This document shows, piece by piece, positions 16,139 to 21,312 of a stretch of DNA of 21,312 nt. Numbering within the stretch: position 1 is the stretch's first letter; every line of letters starts with the position of its first letter. Source of the DNA: Acidobacteriaceae bacterium (GTDB lineage: Bacteria > Acidobacteriota > Terriglobia > Terriglobales > Acidobacteriaceae); contig PMCH01000347.1 of NCBI GenBank assembly GCA_003154055.1, positions 15,142-36,453 of the forward strand. Direction: 5' to 3'. The position numbers and the translations under genes were made by a program. The notes beneath the pieces were generated by a model, which saw nothing but the letters and a program-made list of their open reading frames with translations, was not told where the DNA came from and did no database searches.

Positions 16139-16663
16139 GAGCTTTTCTTCCGGAAACTCGACGTCCAACGCCAGCGGCCCCGTCACGCGATTGGTGAGGT
16201 TGGCCAGTCCGATCAGCATGTGCAGATCCACGATCTGCTCGTCGGAGAAGTGCTTCTTGAGTTCCGCGAAGTCGGCATCAGTGGCGGCGTCGGGTGTTCG
16301 AGCTAGCTTCTCGGCATAGCGCAAAGCCGTTTGCTCGGGCGCGGCAAATCCCGAGTAGTCCCCGCCTTTTAGCGCCTTCATCTGGTCCGGTGTCAGCCCA
16401 GCACGCTTCGATCCCTGAATGTGGTGCTGCGTGCAGTAGTGGCATCCGTTGATCAGCGACGTGCGCAGATAAACCGCCTCATACAGTTTGCGGTCGAGCG
16501 TGCGTCCCACACTGGCGTAGAACCCAAGAAAGTTGCCCAGCATCGCCGGGCGGTGTGCCAGCGCTTTCTGGATGCTGCCGGGCTTGGCCTTCAGCTTGCC
16601 GTCGTAGATTTCTTTGACTTCCGGGCTGGCCTGGTCGGGTTCGATGAGCGAAATGCGAGCCAT
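16136..16663 (-). CDS. AhpD/carboxymuconolactone decarboxylase-like peroxidase-related protein
   Basis: The 175-residue all-helical protein belongs to the AhpD/CMD superfamily, in the group of uncharacterised peroxidase-related proteins. The redox motif CxxCxxxH is present as Cys74, Cys77 and His81 in NGCHYCTQHH, preceded by RTSLI as in AhpD-like proteins. The C-terminal ADFAELKKHFSDEQIVDLHMLIGLANLTNRV is the typical second CMD helix pair. A role in thiol-dependent peroxide handling is inferred. The ATG at 16663 is chosen because AGGAGA stands 7 bp upstream and the MARISLIEPD start fits the family; the frame stays open well beyond it but overlaps trmFO. It is divergent from trmFO and convergent with selB. 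Confidence 0.9.
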   Translation of the reverse strand: MARISLIEPDQASPEVKEIYDGKLKAKPGSIQKALAHRPAMLGNFLGFYASVGRTLDRKLYEAVYLRTSLINGCHYCTQHHIQGSKRAGLTPDQMKALKGGDYSGFAAPEQTALRYAEKLARTPDAATDADFAELKKHFSDEQIVDLHMLIGLANLTNRVTGPLALDVEFPEEKL

Positions 16664-16689
16664 GCAATGTTCTCCTGAGCAGCGGCACC

Positions 16690-16695
16690 TATAAT
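16690..16695 (+). promoter_or_regulatory. Consensus TATAAT -10 box for trmFO
   Basis: A perfect TATAAT stands 32 bp before the trmFO ATG, in the 64-bp divergent gap. The matching -35 region is weak (TGTTCT area, inside the leader of the divergent gene). Read on the other strand the same AT-rich block (TTATTATAGG) could serve the AhpD-like gene. Confidence 0.45.
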
Positions 16696-16727
16696 AAACA
16701 GATTCGCTGGAGTATGTCTCACACGCA

Positions 16728-18119
16728 ATGAAGAGAGTTTGCATCATCGGCGCCGGCCTGGCCGGATCGGAAGCGGCGTGGCAGTGTGCACGGCGGGGCG
16801 TCCCGGTCGAGTTGTTTGAAATGCGGCCGGTGCGGACGACTCCTGCCCACCAGACGGGCGATTTCGCGGAACTGGTGTGCTCGAATTCCCTGAAATCTGA
16901 GAGCGAGAACACCGCCCCCTGGCTGCTGAAGGAAGAAATGCGCCGGGCGGGATCGTTGCTGCTGGAGATCGCGCGCGCCTGCGCTGTTCCAGCCGGACAT
17001 GCCCTGGCCGTGGACCGGCTGGAATTTTCGCGCCGGGTGACAGAAGCAATTTCCCGTGAGCCGCTGATTGCGGTGCGGCGGGCGGAAGTTACCCAGATTA
17101 GCGAAGACGCAATCACGGTGATCGCCACTGGGCCACTGACTTCCGACGCACTGTCTCAGGAAATTGTGCGGTTGAGTTCTTCTTCTTCTGATTCCCAAGG
17201 CATTTCTGACGCCGACTTTTCGCGGGCGGGGGCGCCCGCGCCACACAACCTGCACTTCTACGATTCCATCAGCCCCATTGTGGAAGCCGATTCGATCGAC
17301 ATGAATCAGGTGTACATGGCGGCGCGCTACGACAAGGGCACAGCCGATTACATCAATTGCCCGATGTCGAAAGAGGAGTACGACAAGTTCTACGATGCGT
17401 TGCTGGCGGCACATTCGGTGGAAGAAAAGGACTGGGAGAAGCTGAACTATTTTGAGAGCTGCCTGCCCATTGAGGAGATTGCCCGACGCGGCCGCGACAC
17501 GCTGCGCTTCGGCCCGATGAAGCCGGTGGGGCTCAAAGACCCGCGCACGGGGAGGATGCCATACGCGGTCGTGCAACTGCGTCAGGAGAACCTGCGCGCC
17601 GATTCCTACAACCTGGTTGGATTTCAGAACCACCTGAAGTTCGCGGAGCAGGCGACGGTGCTGCGATTGATCCCCGGGCTGGAGAACGCGCGCTTCCTGC
17701 GCTACGGGCAGATTCATCGCAATACGTACATCAACGCCCCAACGCTGCTGGCGACGACTCTGCAAATGAAGGAGCACCCGACCGTGCTGTTTGCGGGGCA
17801 AATCTGCGGAGTCGAAGGGTACGTGGAATCGATTGCCACCGGCTTGATGGCCGGAGTGAGTGCCGCCGCGCTGGCGACCGGCAGCGACCTAATGCCCCCG
17901 CCCCGAGCCACGGCATTTGGCTCGCTAGTGCACTACATTACGCAGGCGGATGCCAGGAACTTTCAGCCCGCCAACATCACGTTTGATCTTCTGCCTCCGC
18001 TCGAAACGCGGATTCGGGATCGCAAACAGCGGCACCAGTTGCAGTGCGAACTGGCTCTTCGAGAGTTCGCGGGATGGCTGGACCGGGATCCCTTGCCCAC
18101 GGCGGCCGCCCAGAAGTAG
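16728..18119 (+). CDS. trmFO: Methylenetetrahydrofolate-tRNA-(uracil-5-)-methyltransferase
   Basis: TrmFO makes 5-methyluridine at position 54 of tRNA, using methylenetetrahydrofolate as carbon donor and FAD/NADPH as reductant. The 463-residue protein begins with the FAD-binding IIGAGLAGSEAAW at 6-18. It has ELVCSNSLKSE around Cys51, the DSIDMNQVYMAARYDKG stretch at 188-204 and YINCPMSKEEY around Cys211. Then come FGPMKPVGL at 261-269 and GQICGVEGYVESIATG near the C-terminus. Compared with the family (about 435-445 residues) there is an extra Ser/Gly/Ala-rich segment at about 150-173, between LSQEIVRL and LHFYDSISPIVE. Part of it is encoded by a GC palindrome. The start lies after a five-codon reading frame whose stop overlaps the ATG. 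Confidence 0.96.
   Translation: MKRVCIIGAGLAGSEAAWQCARRGVPVELFEMRPVRTTPAHQTGDFAELVCSNSLKSESENTAPWLLKEEMRRAGSLLLEIARACAVPAGHALAVDRLEFSRRVTEAISREPLIAVRRAEVTQISEDAITVIATGPLTSDALSQEIVRLSSSSSDSQGISDADFSRAGAPAPHNLHFYDSISPIVEADSIDMNQVYMAARYDKGTADYINCPMSKEEYDKFYDALLAAHSVEEKDWEKLNYFESCLPIEEIARRGRDTLRFGPMKPVGLKDPRTGRMPYAVVQLRQENLRADSYNLVGFQNHLKFAEQATVLRLIPGLENARFLRYGQIHRNTYINAPTLLATTLQMKEHPTVLFAGQICGVEGYVESIATGLMAGVSAAALATGSDLMPPPRATAFGSLVHYITQADARNFQPANITFDLLPPLETRIRDRKQRHQLQCELALREFAGWLDRDPLPTAAAQK
17221..17246 (+). repeat. GC-rich 8-4-8 palindrome in frame inside trmFO
   Basis: CGCGGGCG-GGGG-CGCCCGCG is a perfect 8-bp palindrome with a 4-base centre, followed by CCACAC. Geometry and 3' flank match the GTCGGACA repeat family at 14122-14147, though the arm sequence differs. 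It encodes SRAGAPAPH in the extra segment of TrmFO. Confidence 0.65.
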
Positions 18120-18234
18120 GCACCAGGGCTCGATGTCGCGAATTCAACTCCTTTGGAACCAATCTACCCGAGTCTTCGTACTACCTTCAGGAGAAAGCGC
18201 TTCCGTTTCTGCGTCGCCTTCGTCGAAACCTTGT

Positions 18235-19494
18235 ATGTCTTTTCGTGACCTCATTCAGGACGTCTTCCGCACCCTGTGGGCGCACCGCATCCGCACCCTG
18301 CTAACCATGTTCGGGATCGCCTGGGGAGTGGTTTCGATTGTCCTGATGGTGGCGGCGGGCGAGGGCCTGCGGGTCGGACAGGCCAAGCAAGCGGAGTCGC
18401 TGGGCCGCGATATCATGATCGTCTTCCATGGCCGTACCAGCCTGCAGGCGGGAGGTACGCGGGCGGGAAGGCTCGTGCACTGGGTCGATTCCGACCTCGC
18501 CCATCTCCAGGCCGAGGCGACCGATTGCCAGTACGCGATTCCCGAGCTTGAGCAAAACGATGTTCGCTCCCACACCGCGTACAACGCCGCCGCGTTCACG
18601 GTCACGGGCTCGACGCCGGAGTTCGCCGAAATCCGCAGCCTGGGCGTGAGCGAGGGGCGATTCTACGACTCGAGCGACGAAAGCGAAGCGCGCCGGGTAG
18701 CGTTCCTGGGCTCCGACGCCAAGAAACAGTTGTTTGGCAGCCGCCCCGCTGTAGGCCAGTTGGTGTATCTGAACGAAGTCCCGTTCACAGTCGTGGGCGT
18801 GATGTCGTCGAAGAAGCAGAATTCGAGCTACGACGGATGGGACGTCAGCAAGGTCTTCGTCCCGTATTCGGCGATGCGGCGCGATTTTCCCGACAAGCCG
18901 CCCGGCACGCCCTACACCTTTGATCAGTTGCTGGTTGTCCCCCGGTCGGTGGAGCACCACGAAGCGTGTAAAGGCCAGATCCGCGCGATCCTGGGGCGGT
19001 TACACAGCTTCGATCCAACCGACAAAGAGGCCTGTCCGATCTGGGACACGATTCAAGAAGCAAAAGCGTTCCGCACCATGACCGATGGGATGAAATATTT
19101 CTTAGGTGCTGTTGGCGTCGTAACTCTGTTTCTCGGCGGACTCGGCGTGATGAACGTGATGCTGGTGGCGGTGCGCGAACGCACGCGCGAGATTGGCGTG
19201 CGCAAAGCACTAGGTGCGCCCGCGCACAGCATCCTGCGGCAATTCTTCCTGGAAGCGCTGATCGTTGCGCTGGTGAGCGGGGGAGCGGGGCTGCTGATCG
19301 CGTTTGGAATCTGCGGACTGGTGAATTTGCTCCCCATGCCGGATTTCTTTGCCGGGCTGTTGCCCACGTGGCAGACAGGCGTGCTGGCGTTCGCCGTGCT
19401 GGGAACAATTGCGATCCTGTCGGCGCTGTATCCCGCCCGAAGAGCGGCAGCGATCGATCCGATTGAAGCCCTGCGGTACGAGGCGGGCGGTTAA
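18235..19494 (+). CDS. MacB-like ABC transporter permease, first of a tandem pair
   Basis: The 419-residue protein has the MacB/LolCE-type permease layout. One membrane helix (about 21-43, after the DVFRTLWAHRIRTLLTM start typical of the family) is followed by a large periplasmic MacB_PCD-like domain to about 290. Three FtsX-type helices lie near 297-322, 345-372 and 388-410, and the end is AAAIDPIEALRYE. The cytoplasmic coupling segment VRERTREIGVRKALGA follows the second helix. There is no ATPase domain, unlike MacB itself. The ATG at 18235 is chosen by the family N-terminus; the frame is open further upstream but without recognisable sequence, and no Shine-Dalgarno is seen. The 115-bp gap after trmFO holds no clear structure. 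Confidence 0.9.
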   Translation: MSFRDLIQDVFRTLWAHRIRTLLTMFGIAWGVVSIVLMVAAGEGLRVGQAKQAESLGRDIMIVFHGRTSLQAGGTRAGRLVHWVDSDLAHLQAEATDCQYAIPELEQNDVRSHTAYNAAAFTVTGSTPEFAEIRSLGVSEGRFYDSSDESEARRVAFLGSDAKKQLFGSRPAVGQLVYLNEVPFTVVGVMSSKKQNSSYDGWDVSKVFVPYSAMRRDFPDKPPGTPYTFDQLLVVPRSVEHHEACKGQIRAILGRLHSFDPTDKEACPIWDTIQEAKAFRTMTDGMKYFLGAVGVVTLFLGGLGVMNVMLVAVRERTREIGVRKALGAPAHSILRQFFLEALIVALVSGGAGLLIAFGICGLVNLLPMPDFFAGLLPTWQTGVLAFAVLGTIAILSALYPARRAAAIDPIEALRYEAGG

Positions 19495-19500
19495 CAAGAG

Positions 19501-20757
19501 ATGATCTACCAGATCCTCAACGAGGCTTGGAGTGCGCTGCGGCGGAACCGCACCCGCAGCGCCCTGACCATGCTCGGGATCGTGTGGGGGATTGCCACGG
19601 TCACGCTGCTGATCGCCTATGGTGGCAGCTTCCGTTCGATCCTGGTGAGCGGCTTCGACGCGTTTGGAAAAGGCGCCGTCATTGCCTGGCCGCAGCAGAC
19701 CAGCGAGCAACCCGGCGGACAGCGCGCGGGAAAGAAAGTCGTGTTCGAGCAAGCCGACCTGGACATGGTGAAAGAGACAGCGAGCTTTGTGCGGCATGCT
19801 TGTCTGGAAACGGTGCGCCGTCCCGGCATTGCGTACGGCAACCGGATGGTGGGCACGGCAGCGGTCCGCGGAGTGTGCCCGGAATACGGCGAGATGCGCA
19901 ATGAGCAGGCGTCAGAGGGCCGCTGGATCAATTCGCTGGATGAACTGGAACGGCGCCGGGTGGTATTTCTGGGCGGCCGCGTACGGGAACAGTTGTTCGG
20001 CGGACGTCCGTCGGTGGGCGAGACGGTGGTGATTGGCGGAGTTCGCTTCACCGTGATCGGAACCATGGCCCGCAAGATCCAGCTGAGCAATTACTTTTCC
20101 AGTGACGATGACTCGGTGTGGATTCCCTATTCAGCCGCCGGGGATCTCTGGAACACCAAGCAGGCCGCGGTGATGGTGTTTGAACCCGTTGCTCCTCAGT
20201 TCGAACAGCGGGCGATCGCGCAAGTGCTGGCGGCGGTTGCAACCCGGCAGCAGTTTTCCCCCACTGACAAGAAAGCCATCCAGATGTTCGGCCGCGAAGA
20301 GTTCCGCCCGGTGATCAATGGAATCACCATCGGCCTGCAGGTGCTGCTGGTGTTCATCGGCATCCTGACTCTCGGCATTGGCGGCGTGGGTGTGATGAAC
20401 ATCATGCTGGTATCGGTGGATGAACGGATCCGGGAGATCGGCCTGCGGCGGGCGCTGGGGGCGAGGAAGTGGCACATCAAGACCCAGTTCCTGGCGGAAA
20501 CGCTGTTGATCATGCTGGTGGGCGGAGCGATTGGAATTCTGGTGTCCTACGTGGTCGCCGCGGCGGTGGGGACACTCCCGCTGATGGGCCCGCTGTTCGA
20601 AGACGACTCCGGGAAGGCGGATATCCACCTCAAGATTTCTCTTTTCACGGTCATGATCTCGACCGTCGTACTCTTAGTAGTTGGCGTGCTCAGCGCCGTG
20701 ATCCCAGCCGCCCGTGCTGCGAATCTCGACCCGGTCGAAGCGCTGCGCTACGAGTGA
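19501..20757 (+). CDS. MacB-like ABC transporter permease, second of a tandem pair
   Basis: This 418-residue paralogue of the preceding gene starts 6 bp after it and is surely cotranscribed. It has the same plan: first helix about 19-41 (LRRNRTRSALTMLGIVWGIATVTLL), periplasmic domain, FtsX helices in the last 145 residues and the coupling segment VDERIREIGLRRALGA. The end is AANLDPVEALRYE. The two probably form a heterodimeric permease. The required ATPase is not in the window: trmFO lies upstream and a convergent unrelated gene lies downstream. The substrate could be a lipoprotein, peptide or other envelope compound; the sequence does not say. Confidence 0.9.
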   Translation: MIYQILNEAWSALRRNRTRSALTMLGIVWGIATVTLLIAYGGSFRSILVSGFDAFGKGAVIAWPQQTSEQPGGQRAGKKVVFEQADLDMVKETASFVRHACLETVRRPGIAYGNRMVGTAAVRGVCPEYGEMRNEQASEGRWINSLDELERRRVVFLGGRVREQLFGGRPSVGETVVIGGVRFTVIGTMARKIQLSNYFSSDDDSVWIPYSAAGDLWNTKQAAVMVFEPVAPQFEQRAIAQVLAAVATRQQFSPTDKKAIQMFGREEFRPVINGITIGLQVLLVFIGILTLGIGGVGVMNIMLVSVDERIREIGLRRALGARKWHIKTQFLAETLLIMLVGGAIGILVSYVVAAAVGTLPLMGPLFEDDSGKADIHLKISLFTVMISTVVLLVVGVLSAVIPAARAANLDPVEALRYE

Positions 20758-20812
20758 ATAACGCTTGGTCGTCCTGTCGTGTTGGTGTAATTGGGATTTT
20801 TCGCCAAGTACG

Positions 20813-21312
20813 CTACAAAATGTGAAAGTCCCTGAATGTCCCAAACATCTGGGCCATAGAATCAGCCGACAATACCCTGTCTTGAAATTTCTCGAAGTCT
20901 CCCATCTCTTCCCAGAATTCTTCATTCCGATGAAAATCGGTCGACACTAGATGTTTCACTTCCTGCAACGTGATTCTTGTGGGTGATCCGAACGTGAGTT
21001 CCACTTGCCATCGAGGGTTTCCGCTGACCAGTTCAAGAATCATGCCAAAACGCCATGAAAACAGCGTGCGCACCTTCTTGAGAGAGACGACACGAAAACT
21101 ATTGAGATCGGAATCTACGAGCAACAGGTGTCGAAAATACCCTTCTCTCACGGCAAGTCTTGATGCCTCAGTGAGCGAGTCCGCTGACTGGATTGCACCC
21201 ATAGAGTCGTGAGAGAACGTCAAAGCCGGAAAGCTGATTTTCGCTGCGCTAGTAGGGATGGTCATATTCAAGAATGGCTTCCCGGCGGCGTTCTGAGTGT
21301 AATTGATTCCAT
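20813..21312 (-). CDS. Hypothetical protein, 5' end beyond the window
   Basis: The frame is open from the right edge of the window to a stop at 20813, giving at least 166 residues. Inner starts (TTG at 21271, ATG at 21265) exist, but the reading frame continues upstream with protein-like sequence (GINYTQNAAGKPF), so the true start probably lies outside. I do not recognise the family. The visible part alternates beta-like and helical stretches (LFSWRFGMILELVSG, WQVELTFGSPTRITL, EEFWEEMGDFEKF) and has no signal peptide or membrane helix. Base composition is visibly lower in GC than the neighbours, close to half. It is convergent with the permease genes, 55 bp away, with no terminator seen between. 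Confidence 0.55.
   Translation of the reverse strand, partial: GINYTQNAAGKPFLNMTIPTSAAKISFPALTFSHDSMGAIQSADSLTEASRLAVREGYFRHLLLVDSDLNSFRVVSLKKVRTLFSWRFGMILELVSGNPRWQVELTFGSPTRITLQEVKHLVSTDFHRNEEFWEEMGDFEKFQDRVLSADSMAQMFGTFRDFHIL

Noticed and set aside
16136..16663. A possible selenocysteine form of the AhpD-like protein next to selB
   Set aside because: The CxxC motif is encoded by ordinary Cys codons and no in-frame TGA is present, so it is not a selenoprotein.
20970..21212. Plus-strand frame of 80 codons at the right edge
   Set aside because: It lies opposite the longer minus-strand frame that stays open to the window edge and has more protein-like sequence. The choice is moderate, not certain.

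Overview
The window most probably comes from an acidobacterium, class Terriglobia (Koribacter/Acidobacterium-like). The grounds are moderately high GC, a large Oar-like TonB-dependent receptor with an N-terminal carboxypeptidase-regulatory-like domain, a sensor-less BlaI/M56 pair, MacB-type permeases in tandem, and many short interspersed palindromic repeats at gene boundaries. The assignment is inference; no rRNA or tRNA gene is present to confirm it.

Layout, left to right. (1) 163-3362, plus strand: a DUF1385 (YqhQ-like) membrane protein, release factor 1 (prfA) and the methyltransferase that modifies its GGQ motif (prmC), a cluster known from many bacteria. (2) 3429-8086, plus strand: a BlaI-family repressor, an M56-family membrane protease, and after a 198-bp gap with two dyads a 1029-residue outer-membrane receptor. 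(3) 8211-12330, minus strand: a small two-helix membrane protein, then purL and purF of de novo purine synthesis. (4) 12445-16068, plus strand: a GT39/ArnT-like glycosyltransferase and the selenocysteine elongation factor selB. (5) 16136-16663, minus strand: an AhpD/carboxymuconolactone-decarboxylase-like protein. (6) 16728-20757, plus strand: trmFO (tRNA m5U54 methyltransferase) and two tandem MacB-like permeases with no ATPase beside them. (7) 20813 to the right edge, minus strand: an unrecognised, 5'-truncated gene of lower GC.

The genes are mostly ordinary housekeeping; the unusual signal lies between and inside them. At least four kinds of short repeat occur. (a) An 8-4-8 palindrome followed by CCACAC or CCACGC forms an inverted pair before selB (REPIN-like) and a single in-frame copy inside prmC; a GC-rich palindrome of the same geometry is in frame inside trmFO. 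(b) Tandem heptad arrays abut the start codons of prfA and purF; at prfA two arrays form a perfect 24-bp inverted repeat. (c) A 'CACGG-GACA-AGAGG' repeat occurs once before prmC and once as a 73-bp palindrome running exactly from the selB stop codon to the stop codon of the convergent gene. (d) A CCTTCGACTTCGCTCAGG-type hairpin repeat separates the receptor gene from purF. Four translation-related genes (prfA, prmC, selB, trmFO) carry such repeats in or next to them. Whether these are passive repeats or have been recruited as leader, terminator or peptide sequence is the main open question here.
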